Shown in pieces: positions 53,897-62,260 of a DNA stretch of 64,000 nucleotides (positions are counted from its first letter, which is position 1; each line of letters starts with the position of its first letter). The position numbers and the translations under genes were made by a program. The notes beneath the pieces were generated by a model. It searched no databases, was not told the DNA's origin, and saw only the letters and a program-made list of their open reading frames with translations. The stretch spans positions 930,001 through 994,000 of the forward strand of contig JAFDWS010000002.1 of the NCBI GenBank assembly GCA_018268375.1. The letters run 5' to 3'. Source of the DNA: Armatimonadota bacterium. Its GTDB lineage: Bacteria; Armatimonadota; Fimbriimonadia; Fimbriimonadales; Fimbriimonadaceae.

Positions 53897-54499
53897 ATGA
53901 AAAAGATTCTGCTCACGGCATTTGCTTTGTCCGTTGCTGCCGCCAGCCAGGCAAGCGGGACAATGGCGACATTCGCCGACCCGTCCACGCTTGGTGACAG
54001 CTCCCTTTTCACCTGGGATCATACGAACAGCACTTTGTCCGGCCTTTGGACGGCGAGCGGCCTGAACCTAGACACCCCCGGATTCAACGGTGGCGGTTCC
54101 GTGGCCAACGCCCACTTCTCGATGGACGCAGTGAGCCTCACAACGGTCATTCCCAACACCTTGTACACGATGGGCCCCGGTTCGATCCACTTTTTCACGA
54201 ACGACCCCAACAATCCGTTTTTCACGATTGACTTCAACGGTGGCCTCTTCCTGAACCCGTTCAGCGCTGGCGCCAGTGAGCTCTCCGGCAACACCGTGAG
54301 CTTCTCCGGCCCGAACGTCCCGTCCCCGTTGCAGGACGAGCAGTTCAGCTTCGCCTTCGCGAACGCACAGACGGTAGGCGACATCACGACCTTCACGGCC
54401 TCGTTCACGAGTTCCGCTACCGTCGTTCCCGAGCCGGCCACGCTGTTGGCCCTCGGTGCTGGCTTGGCCGCTTTCGCCGCCCGCCGACGCAAGGCTTAA
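53897..54499 (+). CDS. PEP-CTERM protein, paralogue B
   Basis: A 200-residue secreted protein of the same length and order as the one at 39776: signal peptide (MKKILLTAFALSVAAASQAS), MATFADPSTLGDSSLFTWDHTNSTLSG, LDTPGFNGGGSVANAHFSMD, YTMGPGSIHFFTNDPNNPFF and the tail VVPEPATLLALGAGLAAFAARRRKA. The mature cores are alike over nearly the whole length, so the two are recent paralogues with a probable common surface role. The ATG at 53897 has GAGG at a good distance. It is followed by a strong terminator with a 14-bp stem. Confidence 0.9.
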   Translation: MKKILLTAFALSVAAASQASGTMATFADPSTLGDSSLFTWDHTNSTLSGLWTASGLNLDTPGFNGGGSVANAHFSMDAVSLTTVIPNTLYTMGPGSIHFFTNDPNNPFFTIDFNGGLFLNPFSAGASELSGNTVSFSGPNVPSPLQDEQFSFAFANAQTVGDITTFTASFTSSATVVPEPATLLALGAGLAAFAARRRKA

Positions 54500-54520
54500 G
54501 CCGCAACAATACTGTGAGCG

Positions 54521-54556
54521 AAAGCTCCAACGATATCAATCGTTGGAGCTTTTTTT
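54521..54556 (+). terminator. Intrinsic terminator of PEP-CTERM gene B
   Basis: A perfect 14-bp stem (AAAGCTCCAACGAT / ATCGTTGGAGCTTT) with the 4-base loop ATCA and a run of six T. The reverse complement of the loop's TCA is the TGA stop codon of the opposing DUF423 gene, so the hairpin encodes the last codons of that gene. Confidence 0.93.
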
Positions 54557-54919
54557 CTGCCCCTCAGACCGGAGCGCGCAGGCTCCCAGCCACACACAGC
54601 CTACGATCATGAGCGCTCCGCCCAACGGTGTGACCGCGCCCCAATTGCGATGGCCGGTCAGTGCCAGAGCATAGAGCGATCCCGAGAACAAGACCATCCC
54701 CCAGGCCAACAGGGCCATGGGCAGACTCGGCTTAGCAATGCGCTTTTCTAGCAGTGAGCAAGCCAAAAGCCCGACAGAAATCAGTTGTTGGTACTGGACG
54801 CCGGTCTTGAACGTCGCAAGCATGTCCTCGCTCAGGAGCCCACGGAGGGAATGGGTTCCGAATGCGCCAAGGGCTAACGACACGGCCAAGCTCAGCAGGG
54901 CAATCCCGGCCCACTTCAT
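54536..54919 (-). CDS. DUF423 family small membrane protein
   Basis: A 127-residue protein with four membrane helices: about 3-22, 38-60, 69-87 and 95-115. Motifs are LGAFGTHSLRG (about 18-28, the DUF423 hallmark), FKTGVQYQQLISVGLLACSLL and FSGSLYALALTG then LGGALMIVGCVWL. The family (YwdK/YgdD) is widespread but has no known function; a role in transport or membrane integrity is guessed in the literature. It overlaps the Rieske gene by 4 bp, so the two are co-translated. Its end lies inside the terminator of the converging gene. Confidence 0.85.
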   Translation of the reverse strand: MKWAGIALLSLAVSLALGAFGTHSLRGLLSEDMLATFKTGVQYQQLISVGLLACSLLEKRIAKPSLPMALLAWGMVLFSGSLYALALTGHRNWGAVTPLGGALMIVGCVWLGACALRSEGQKKSSND

Positions 54920-56001
54920 TTCAGCCGCTCCGCGAGCATCCCGTGGAACTGGTGCACGCCACTTTCGCGCTTGGGTGAGTAACGGCCCCGGTCATAGAGC
55001 CGAGACCGGACTCCGCGTTGGACTAACTCCACGACCGCCTCGTCCTCCCTTTCGACGCGGTCCAGAGCGCCACCAGACCCCTTATCGAGCTTGGATTCGT
55101 TCCATACATAGGGAATGAACGACACCTTCGTGCGGTCGGGGGCGATCGGCCTCACCACGTTGATGGATAGGCCCCACGGATAGAAGTTGAGCATCAGATT
55201 CGGGAAGAGCCAGAAGTAATACGCAGAGATCCGAGTGCCGTGATCGGGATGCCCCTCTGGCAGGTCGAAGACCTCCTCCGAGTCGCCAGCGACGCCAAGT
55301 TGCAGGTTTCCATAGCCCAACAGTTCCGTGTGATAAGCACCATAGTCGAGGGTCGCGTTCAGGGCCGCGTGGATGTATGGGATGTGGAAGCCCTCAAGGT
55401 AGTTGTCCACGTAGAGCGCCCAGTTACCGTGCACCAGATACTCTCGCCCCCTTTCAGGCGCATGTTTGAAATCTTCGATCGGCATCCAGCCCACCCTCCG
55501 GTCGACATCAGCCAAGTAGGTCTGAAGCGGAACCTCCGGAGAGAGGCTCATGAAAATGTGCCCCCGCCATACATCGAAGGGAATCTTGGGCAGGTCGTCT
55601 TGGGGGCAGGGGAAGCCGACCACGTCGTCGAACTCAGGCATAAACTGGCACTTGCCGTCGAGCCCAAACCTTCGGCCGTGATAGCGACAGCGTAAGCTGT
55701 TCAGGTTCGCCGCACCCTCAACGACAAGGTTGCCCCGGTGCGTGCAGACATTGCTCAGGCAGTGAACCTCGTCGTCTTTGTCCCTGGCGACGACGTAGGG
55801 CTCGTCCAGAAAGCCCTCAAGCAACGTACCTGGCGAGACTTGGCCGGGCACCTTCACCAGTCCAGCGTCACCAACCCACTGCCAGCTCTTCGCAAAGATC
55901 CGATCCTTTGACGCTTCGAGCACCTCCGGGTCGCAATAGAACCGCGACGGAATGGTGCTCGCCTTCTCGACCGCCGAGTCGATCTCAAAACCGAAGCCCA
56001 T
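54916..56001 (-). CDS. Rieske [2Fe-2S] ring-hydroxylating oxygenase alpha-subunit family
   Basis: A 361-residue oxygenase. The Rieske cluster ligands are Cys86/His88 (VCTHRGN) and Cys105/His108 (CRYHGRRF). The catalytic iron site is YVDNYLEGFHIPYIH with His206 and His211, then a helix of Leu/Tyr. The size, with a short C-domain, fits the group of oxygenases acting on non-aromatic amines such as choline, betaine and carnitine, and on small aromatics. No reductase or ferredoxin gene is next to it, so the electron donor is elsewhere. A putative start with CAGG upstream is used. DUF423 follows with a 4-bp overlap. Confidence 0.88.
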   Translation of the reverse strand: MGFGFEIDSAVEKASTIPSRFYCDPEVLEASKDRIFAKSWQWVGDAGLVKVPGQVSPGTLLEGFLDEPYVVARDKDDEVHCLSNVCTHRGNLVVEGAANLNSLRCRYHGRRFGLDGKCQFMPEFDDVVGFPCPQDDLPKIPFDVWRGHIFMSLSPEVPLQTYLADVDRRVGWMPIEDFKHAPERGREYLVHGNWALYVDNYLEGFHIPYIHAALNATLDYGAYHTELLGYGNLQLGVAGDSEEVFDLPEGHPDHGTRISAYYFWLFPNLMLNFYPWGLSINVVRPIAPDRTKVSFIPYVWNESKLDKGSGGALDRVEREDEAVVELVQRGVRSRLYDRGRYSPKRESGVHQFHGMLAERLK

Positions 56002-56069
56002 CGACCGAGGCTACCTGAGCCTTTTTGAAGGGCCAGCCCCGGTTCGGGACTGGCCAAGATTCGGGGTTC

Positions 56070-56474
56070 TCAGTGGGTGACGACGCGGTCGAGTTTGCCC
56101 GCTTGGCTGATCCAGTCGGCGACCATTGACGCGCTCGGAAGGCTGCGCACGAGGTTCTTCGCGGCGTTCACCTCAGACATCTTCGCGTGAAGGTTCTCAG
56201 CATTGCGCTGGGCAAGCTCGGGAACCGAGTCCACCCCGCTCGCCTCGAGGAGGTCCGCATATTCCGACCCGATGCCCTTGATTCGAGCAAGATCAGCCCG
56301 GTTCACCCATTCCAAGATCTGCTTCTCGGAGAGTCCAGTGGCGGCGGCTAAGTCCGCTCTTCCCTTGGAACTCGCTCCAAAGGTCAGAAGGTCTTCCTGC
56401 TTCTTGACCCCTGCCGACTCCAGCTTGGCCCCATAGGCCGGTCCAATCCCTTCCACTTCAGTAATGCTTGCCAT
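56070..56474 (-). CDS. Helix-hairpin-helix protein, DUF4332-like
   Basis: A 134-residue protein with two helix-hairpin-helix units: ITEVEGIGPAYGAKLESAGVKKQEDLL (about 4-30) and LARIKGIGSEYADLLEASGVDSVPELA (about 61-87), the DUF4332 pattern. Such proteins look like DNA- or nucleotide-binding adaptors, but the family has no known function. The C-terminal part (NLHAKMSEVNAAKNLVRSLPS) is helical. No signal or membrane segment, so cytoplasmic. The ATG at 56474 is preceded by GGTGA, and an inverted repeat stands in the leader. Confidence 0.82.
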   Translation of the reverse strand: MASITEVEGIGPAYGAKLESAGVKKQEDLLTFGASSKGRADLAAATGLSEKQILEWVNRADLARIKGIGSEYADLLEASGVDSVPELAQRNAENLHAKMSEVNAAKNLVRSLPSASMVADWISQAGKLDRVVTH

Positions 56475-56483
56475 AATTTTCAC

Positions 56484-56499
56484 CGGGCCAAATGGCCCG
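56484..56499 (-). promoter_or_regulatory. Inverted repeat in the leader of the HhH gene
   Basis: Perfect 7-base arms CGGGCCA / TGGCCCG with a 2-base spacer, between a TACACT -10 box (about 56505-56510, minus strand) and the gene start at 56474. An operator or leader hairpin is possible. Confidence 0.35.
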
Positions 56500-56576
56500 A
56501 CTATTAGTGTATACAAAACAGCCCGTGGTTCCAGGCATCGGGACTGTTGCAGCCTTCTCCTGGTAGCCTTTTCATC

Positions 56577-56912
56577 ATGTTGAGGAGGAGCAGCCATATC
56601 GCCATACGCGTTCGACCAGAACAGTTGGAGGCCGCGGTTGCCCACTACAAGGCCGCCCTGGGCGTTGTGGAGAAGAGTCGCACGGACGGCGAGGTCGAAC
56701 TGACCGGCGACAATTTCACCCTCTGGGTCGGGTCGGACGCTCTCGGCTCAGGTGCCATCCATGAGTTCCTCTGCAATGACAGCACGGAAGCCCGCGGACG
56801 TATCGAAAGCGCTGGGGGCGTTGTCATCGGCGAATCGCCCCACGGTTTTTACGTACGGGATCCCTATGGCCTCAACTATCATGTCTTCGTCGAGGAAGAC
56901 GTCGAGGCTTAG
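56577..56912 (+). CDS. VOC (glyoxalase/bleomycin resistance) superfamily protein
   Basis: A 111-residue single-module VOC protein: MLRRSSHIAIRVRPEQLEAAVAHYKAALGV opens with the beta-alpha strand and His, then VELTGDNFTLWVGSD, HEFLCNDSTEARGRIESAGG and a final YVRDPYGLNYHVFVEED, which holds the usual metal Glu-like end. Two such modules or dimers form a metal site; here dimerisation would be needed. The substrate is unknown. The ATG at 56577 has no ribosome site, and TAGCCT seven bases before it could be a leaderless -10 box. It overlaps the stop of phr by 4 bp. Confidence 0.82.
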   Translation: MLRRSSHIAIRVRPEQLEAAVAHYKAALGVVEKSRTDGEVELTGDNFTLWVGSDALGSGAIHEFLCNDSTEARGRIESAGGVVIGESPHGFYVRDPYGLNYHVFVEEDVEA

Positions 56913-58291
56913 CGTCGGTTGACCGCCTTGTGAAACGCAAGGGCCTTTTCCCGTTGAACAGCGTGGTCGACTATCGGTGCGACATATCCTTGTCCCGCAA
57001 ACAACCCCGATTTATGCGGCCAGTGCACCTGTTCGTCGTCGCAGTCTCGTAGTTCAGGACACCACCTCCTGATGAAATCTCCCTTGGGACATGCTCGACG
57101 GCTCTGGGTCACCGGGTTGAAAATCCGAAACCACGGCTGTGCGTCCGCCCCCGTCGAGGCGCACCATTGCCAGCCACCGTTGTTGCTTGAGAGCTCGAAA
57201 TCCAGCAGCTTCTCGGCAAAATGAACTTCGCCCTTTCGATAATCGACAAGGAGGTCTTTCGTGAGGAACATGGCCACCACCATGCGGAGCCGGTTGTGCA
57301 TCCAGCCCGTCTCGTTCAAACACCTCATAGCAGCATCGACGAGCGGATACCCAGTCTGGCCCTCCCGCCACCTCTCGAAGTGCTCCTGTGACCCAGGCCA
57401 GTCGACGTCGTGATAAGCCGGCTGGAACGGCTCGTTGACAACCCAAGGCATTTGAGACAGAACCATGTGAAAGAACTCTCTCCAAATGAGCTCTGCCAAC
57501 CATTTGGATGATCCCTCTCCCTCAGCACCGAGGCACGCCCTCACGCACTCCCTCACGGAGAGGGTTCCGTGCCGTAAATGGACGCTGAGTCCGGATGTCC
57601 CGTCTGTGTCCGCGTCGTCGCGTAACGAACCGTAGTCGCCGATGCGGGCAAGGAAGGAGTCGAGCCTGGACTTCGCGCCGGTGGACCCAGGTGCCAACCA
57701 TATGGTTGCTTCTTGGAACCCGACGTCACTCAGGGTATGGTTGCCCGCACGTGCGGACTGAGTCGTCGGGGCACCGACCTTTTCAAGGTCAGGCACACAG
57801 GCCTCGACGTCACGGGCTGACAGTTGGGCGCGCCAAGCCCTTGCGTAGGGTGTGTAGACCCTGAACGGAGTCCCGCCAGCCGTCGCCACTTCGGCACGTT
57901 CGAAGACGACGTGATCCTTGAAAGTCCGCAGCTCACGCCCGTCTTTGGCCAACTCCTCCTTGACCCGGGCGTCGCGCCGCAGAGCGTAAGGATCGTCGTC
58001 ATGGTTCGCAAAGACGGCCTCGGCACCGAGTTCATGGGCCAATTTCGGGATTACAGCACAGGGGTCGCCGATTGCGGTGAGAAGGCGGCCCTTGAGCGCA
58101 AGGTCAAGGTCGTCCAAGGAGCGATGGATGAAGGTGACCCGTTTGTCGGCCCGATCGTTGAGCTCGCCTAGGATCGTTGTGTCGTAGACGAACACGACTG
58201 CCACTTGCCTGGCCGCGCGCGTGGCTTCGGCGAGTGCGCGATGGTCAGAAGCACGGAGGTCTCGGCGCACCCAGCAGACCGCTGTCTTCAC
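56909..58291 (-). CDS. phr: Deoxyribodipyrimidine photolyase (class I CPD photolyase)
   Basis: A 460-residue FAD-dependent light-driven repair enzyme for cyclobutane pyrimidine dimers. The N-terminal antenna domain starts VKTAVCWVRRDLRASDHRAL. The C-terminal FAD domain has DGTSGLSVHLRHGTLSVREC, ELIWREFFHMVLSQMPWVV, the FAD and DNA-binding MRCLNETGWMHNRLRMVVAMFLTKDLLVDY and LDFELSSNNGGWQWCASTGADAQPWFRIFNP. All family hallmarks are present. The GTG at 58291 starts the conserved part; the frame extends to 58372, overlapping the next gene. It follows a 145-aa gene and uvrB on the same strand with gaps of about 33 bp, forming a UV-repair operon. Confidence 0.94.
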   Translation of the reverse strand: MKTAVCWVRRDLRASDHRALAEATRAARQVAVVFVYDTTILGELNDRADKRVTFIHRSLDDLDLALKGRLLTAIGDPCAVIPKLAHELGAEAVFANHDDDPYALRRDARVKEELAKDGRELRTFKDHVVFERAEVATAGGTPFRVYTPYARAWRAQLSARDVEACVPDLEKVGAPTTQSARAGNHTLSDVGFQEATIWLAPGSTGAKSRLDSFLARIGDYGSLRDDADTDGTSGLSVHLRHGTLSVRECVRACLGAEGEGSSKWLAELIWREFFHMVLSQMPWVVNEPFQPAYHDVDWPGSQEHFERWREGQTGYPLVDAAMRCLNETGWMHNRLRMVVAMFLTKDLLVDYRKGEVHFAEKLLDFELSSNNGGWQWCASTGADAQPWFRIFNPVTQSRRACPKGDFIRRWCPELRDCDDEQVHWPHKSGLFAGQGYVAPIVDHAVQREKALAFHKAVNRR

Positions 58292-58323
58292 CTCGCGAGC
58301 ACCATCGCTCCATGTTGGCACGA

Positions 58324-58761
58324 CTACCGATAGCGCGTCACCAACCGTCGCAACGTCTGGTATCGGAGGCACGGTGCGGTGCTTTCAAGGATCTTCGCTT
58401 CGATCAGTTCCCTTATCCGTGGCGTAGGCACTTCGCTCACCTTGACGAACAGCCTTGCGCCGATCTCCTCAAAGAGCCCTGCGGAGTCGGCCTTGAGCAC
58501 GCGGGACTCCGCCCAAGACAAAAACCCCATGCTGGACTCGACGGGCTCTCCACGGTCGAGGATGGGCTCGATCTCAGCACGCAACCGCTTCATTGCTGCA
58601 TCGGCTGCGCGCTTTGCCTCGTAAGCTTCGAACCAAAGCTCTGCAAGGCGGTTGGCTTTAGGGGCGATCACGCCGACGGGAACCGGGACGGCCACTTCTT
58701 CTGAGGGAACAGGCGCGTGGACGCGGATGATCGGAAATGAGGAATCGTCGAATTGACTCAT
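58324..58761 (-). CDS. Hypothetical protein between uvrB and phr
   Basis: A 145-residue protein that I do not recognise. It is rich in helix: KANRLAELWFEAYEAKRAADAAMKRLRAEIEPIL (about 36-69) is an amphipathic helix, followed by SMGFLSWAESRVLKADSAGLFEEIGARLFVKV and EVPTPRIRELIEAKILE. It ends with a basic, Arg/Tyr-rich tail (YQTLRRLVTRYR), suitable for nucleic acid contact. No signal or membrane segment. GGAGAG lies four bases before the ATG at 58761 and a TAGAAT box about 18 bases before it. Because it lies tightly between uvrB and phr in one direction, a role in DNA repair is a fair guess. It resembles phage-like helical proteins only vaguely. Confidence 0.62.
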   Translation of the reverse strand: MSQFDDSSFPIIRVHAPVPSEEVAVPVPVGVIAPKANRLAELWFEAYEAKRAADAAMKRLRAEIEPILDRGEPVESSMGFLSWAESRVLKADSAGLFEEIGARLFVKVSEVPTPRIRELIEAKILESTAPCLRYQTLRRLVTRYR

Positions 58762-58794
58762 TTTGCTCTCCAACTTCATTCTAGCCGGTGGAGC

Positions 58795-61044
58795 TTAGCG
58801 GCCGCGTCGGCGCGGATCCTTCCGGCGGGCACTGACGCCAATGCGGCCGCCCGAAACGCCCATGACTTTGCGGAGGGCAGCCGCTTCGTCGCGCAAGACC
58901 GCTGCCTTCTCAAACTCCATTTCCTTCGCCAACCGTTTCATCTCCTTCTCCAACTGGTCGATCAGGTAGGGGATCTGCGAGATGTCAATGGTGTCGTCGG
59001 TCGGTTCCGCCCCTAGCTGCGCTTCAGGAGCAGACTCCGTTTCCTCCGCGACTTTCCAGACGCGGGCGGTTTGGCCGCCGATGGCGAGCAAGGGCGACTC
59101 GTCTGATTCGCTCGGTAGGGCCGGCACAAGCTTGGGCGGCTGCGACAGCCCATATTTCTGCATTACTTCACGGACGACCAGTGCCCCCTCGGACGTGCCA
59201 GCAGCAGCCGCATCGCCTTCGGCGTCATAGGAGCGGACTGTCTCTCGAACCTCCTTGCGCACGGTCTGGGGGGAGACCCCGTGCTCCTCGTTATAGGCCT
59301 GCTGGATCTGGCGGCGGCGGTTCGTCTCTTCGATCGCGCGCTCCATTGACCCTGTCACCGAGTCGGCGTACAACAAGACCTGGCCGCCCACGTTGCGGGC
59401 AGCGCGACCGATCGTTTGGACAAGCGAAGTCTCAGATCGCAAGAAGCCCTCTTTGTCCGCGTCCAAGATCGCCACCAGCGTCACCTCAGGCAAGTCCAGG
59501 CCCTCTCGCAGCAGGTTGACTCCAACAACAACGTCGTAGACGCCCAGCCGCAGGTCGCGGAGGATTTCGGGACGGTCCAGCGAGTGCACGTTCGAATGGA
59601 TGTAGTTGACCTTTACTCCGAGGTCCTGGAGGTACCCGGTCAAGTCCTCGGCCATGCGCTTGGTCAAGGTCGTCACGAGCGTCCGCTCGCCCTTCTCCAC
59701 CCGCAACTGGATTTCATGGATCAGGTCGTCGATCTGTCCCTTCGTCGGCCGGATCACGACCTCGGGGTCGACGATGTACGTGGGCCGGATGACTTGCTGC
59801 ACGCGCTGCGACTCTTGCTCGCCCTCGAACGGACCGGGGGTAGCGCTGACAAACACCACCTGCGGGACGCGTTCCAGAAACTCGTCGAACTGCAATGGGC
59901 GGTTATCGAGCGCGCTTGGAAGCCTGAAGCCATAGTCGACCAGCACCGATTTGCGTTGCCGGTCGCCGTTGTACATGGCGCGGATCTGCGGCATGGTTAC
60001 GTGCGACTCATCGACGAAAACGACCGCGTCCTTAGGCAAGAAGTCAAGCAAGGTGTAGGGCGGCGTGCCTGGGGCGCGGCCGTCAAAGTACCGGCTGTAA
60101 TTCTCGATCCCGTTGCAGAAACCCACTTCTCGGATCATCTCGAGGTCAAAGTCGGTCCTTTGCTTCAGCCTCTGCGCTTCCAGGAGCTTGTTCTGTGCCT
60201 CGAAAAACGCGACCTGCTGATCACGCTCTTGTTCGATTTGGACGAGGACGTTGTCGATCCGCTCCCAAGGAGTCACGTAGTGCGTCGCGGGAAAGACGGA
60301 GCACCGTGTCGGCTCGTCGATGGTCTCCATCGTCAGGGGGTCAATGAGCCGGATCCTCTCGATCGTGTCGCCAAAAAACTCTACGCGGGTGACGATCTCC
60401 TCGTCCTTCGGTTGGATGTCCAAGACGTCTCCCTTGCGCCGAAAAGTGCCGCGGTCGAGCACGATGTCGTTCCGCGTGAACTGCATCTGGACCAGCCGCC
60501 GCATCACTTCCTGCATAGGAAACTCGGCGCCAGTCTCGAAGGTCACGACACTATCGGCGTAGACGTCCGGCGAGCCAAGGCCATAAATGCAGCTCACACT
60601 GGCGACAACCACGACATCGCGCCGCTCCAAGAGCGACTGGGTCGCCGAGTGGCGAAGGCGCTCAATCTCCTCGTTCGTACTGCTGTCCTTCTCGATGTAG
60701 AGGTCGCTCGTCGGCACGTACGCTTCGGGCTGATAGTAGTCGTAGTAGCTGATGAAGTATTGGACCGAATTCTCGGGGAAGAACGCCCTGAACTCTTGGC
60801 ACAACTGGGCGGCAAGCGTCTTGTTGTGCGCGATGACAAGGGCCGGCCGTTGCATCCTCTCGATGACACTCGCCATCGTGAACGTCTTGCCCGTGCCGGT
60901 GGCACCGAGCAAGGTCTGGAAACGAAAGCCCGAGTCCAGTCCGTCGCAAAGCTGCTCGATCGCGTGCTCTTGATCGCCCTTCGGCGTGAGGTCCGTTCCG
61001 AGTTCAAACGGGGTGTCGTATCTGACGATCGCGGAGGCGGACAT
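58795..61044 (-). CDS. uvrB: Excinuclease ABC subunit B
   Basis: A 749-residue helicase-like damage-recognition subunit of nucleotide excision repair. Motifs are Walker [12 protein letters not shown], the beta-hairpin [11 protein letters not shown], the DEAD-like [46 protein letters not shown] and AGREGLD-like [12 protein letters not shown]. It ends with a UVR motif ([28 protein letters not shown]) for UvrC binding, with a basic tail. The length is above the usual 670 because of an extra acidic segment around residues 610-690. The ATG at 61044 follows TATAAT by nine bases without a ribosome site, so a leaderless start is possible. uvrA and uvrC are not in the window. Confidence 0.97.
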   Translation of the reverse strand: MSASAIVRYDTPFELGTDLTPKGDQEHAIEQLCDGLDSGFRFQTLLGATGTGKTFTMASVIERMQRPALVIAHNKTLAAQLCQEFRAFFPENSVQYFISYYDYYQPEAYVPTSDLYIEKDSSTNEEIERLRHSATQSLLERRDVVVVASVSCIYGLGSPDVYADSVVTFETGAEFPMQEVMRRLVQMQFTRNDIVLDRGTFRRKGDVLDIQPKDEEIVTRVEFFGDTIERIRLIDPLTMETIDEPTRCSVFPATHYVTPWERIDNVLVQIEQERDQQVAFFEAQNKLLEAQRLKQRTDFDLEMIREVGFCNGIENYSRYFDGRAPGTPPYTLLDFLPKDAVVFVDESHVTMPQIRAMYNGDRQRKSVLVDYGFRLPSALDNRPLQFDEFLERVPQVVFVSATPGPFEGEQESQRVQQVIRPTYIVDPEVVIRPTKGQIDDLIHEIQLRVEKGERTLVTTLTKRMAEDLTGYLQDLGVKVNYIHSNVHSLDRPEILRDLRLGVYDVVVGVNLLREGLDLPEVTLVAILDADKEGFLRSETSLVQTIGRAARNVGGQVLLYADSVTGSMERAIEETNRRRQIQQAYNEEHGVSPQTVRKEVRETVRSYDAEGDAAAAGTSEGALVVREVMQKYGLSQPPKLVPALPSESDESPLLAIGGQTARVWKVAEETESAPEAQLGAEPTDDTIDISQIPYLIDQLEKEMKRLAKEMEFEKAAVLRDEAAALRKVMGVSGGRIGVSARRKDPRRRGR

Positions 61045-61053
61045 GTGGACAAG

Positions 61054-61059
61054 ATTATA
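61054..61059 (-). promoter_or_regulatory. -10 box of uvrB, leaderless type
   Basis: TATAAT on the minus strand ends nine bases before the ATG at 61044; the sequence between (CTTGTCCAC) has no ribosome-binding site. Confidence 0.5.
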
Positions 61060-61114
61060 CTATATCGAGATCATCTGACCGGTGGGCGCAAAACCGTGTT
61101 AAGATGAGATCAAC

Positions 61115-62260
61115 ATGGCACGGACACGTTCGGGTGTCGCGCTTGTTGCGGTCGCATTGTGCGGCTTAGCTCGGGGGCAATCAGTCAGTTTTTCGCAGAT
61201 GGACTGGCACGTCGGTCCGCTCAACGTCGCCAACTCGGAGTGGGGGCGGGCTTCCGTGTCCTACACGGGGGCAGACGTGCCTCTCTACTTCAACCTAAAC
61301 GTCAACGGCGACTGGGCAATCGAGAACATGCCGCTCTTGAGCGGCGCAGGCACTGGCGTCCAAGAACGGATCAACTTCAGCTTTGACCTCGGTACAGCAC
61401 GGGGAACACAGGTCGATTCGATCCACTACGGGTGGTCGATCACCGAAGGTTTGACGAACGACGCTCCTAACCTGACCGGAGTGGCGCCCGTCTCGGACGG
61501 CGCCTACAACTACGATTACGGCATTGGCGGCGGCGCGACCGAAGAAGACGATATTCCGCCGCCTGTCAAACCCAAAGGCGACGCCGTCAAACGAACCGCC
61601 CGGCACAAAGGCGCGCTGCCTAACCAAGAATCGAAGACTGGCGAGTGCGTCCCGACCGGCGTCTCCAATAGTCTGCAGTACCTGAAGAAGCAAAACCACC
61701 TGTCCATTGACGACAACAAAATCTCGATCGAGAGCATCAAAAACGCAATCAAGTTCGGGGTTGACCAGAAGTACTCTCCACCCGGCTGGGCCGACTTGAA
61801 GAAAGCCTATCTCGAGTCGATCGGCGCCCCGATCACGACGACCGTCCTCACCTTCGCCCCCGAAGACGTTGACACCCTTTTTAAGGAGATTGGTGATGAC
61901 GACTGCGACGTCGAGCTCGATGCCTACGAAAGGGGCAACGGCCATGTCGCCGCCATCCAAACGATCACCCAGCTCAATAACGGGACGATCCAAATGGACG
62001 TTGCGCAAGACTCGGATCAAGGCAGTGACGGTGGAACCGGGATCGACCGCGTCACCTACTACAGAGACGATAGAAAGATCTACGGCCCAATGTTCGACTC
62101 CCGGAAGTTCCACGGTGCGGTCGTCGAGTGTGTGACGCCGGAACCTCAGCCCCTGGCCGTTCTCGGCGGCTTGGCTTGTCTAGCTGTCCTGCGGAGGCGG
62201 CGTCAACGCTTGTCCAAGGATTCGAACCAGTCCAAAACTGCCTCCGCAAGGGCCTCGTGA
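61115..62260 (+). CDS. PEP-CTERM protein with a papain-like (C39-type) domain
   Basis: A 381-residue exported protein. Residues 1-21 are a signal peptide (MARTRSGVALVAVALCGLARG), about 25-140 a beta domain (FNLNVNGDWAIENMPLL), then an acidic-proline linker (EEDDIPPPVKPKGD). Residues about 165-335 hold GECVPTGVSNSLQYL (Cys178), GHVAAIQTI (His277) and AQDSDQGSDGG (Asp299), in the order Cys-His-Asp of papain-like peptidases (C39/transglutaminase-like). The C-terminus has TPEPQPLAVLGGLACLAVLRRRRQR (PEP at 342-344), but the frame runs 16 residues past the usual basic end. Those codons overlap the opposing gene by 58 bp. Proteolytic activity is inferred from residue order only. Confidence 0.7.
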   Translation: MARTRSGVALVAVALCGLARGQSVSFSQMDWHVGPLNVANSEWGRASVSYTGADVPLYFNLNVNGDWAIENMPLLSGAGTGVQERINFSFDLGTARGTQVDSIHYGWSITEGLTNDAPNLTGVAPVSDGAYNYDYGIGGGATEEDDIPPPVKPKGDAVKRTARHKGALPNQESKTGECVPTGVSNSLQYLKKQNHLSIDDNKISIESIKNAIKFGVDQKYSPPGWADLKKAYLESIGAPITTTVLTFAPEDVDTLFKEIGDDDCDVELDAYERGNGHVAAIQTITQLNNGTIQMDVAQDSDQGSDGGTGIDRVTYYRDDRKIYGPMFDSRKFHGAVVECVTPEPQPLAVLGGLACLAVLRRRRQRLSKDSNQSKTASARAS

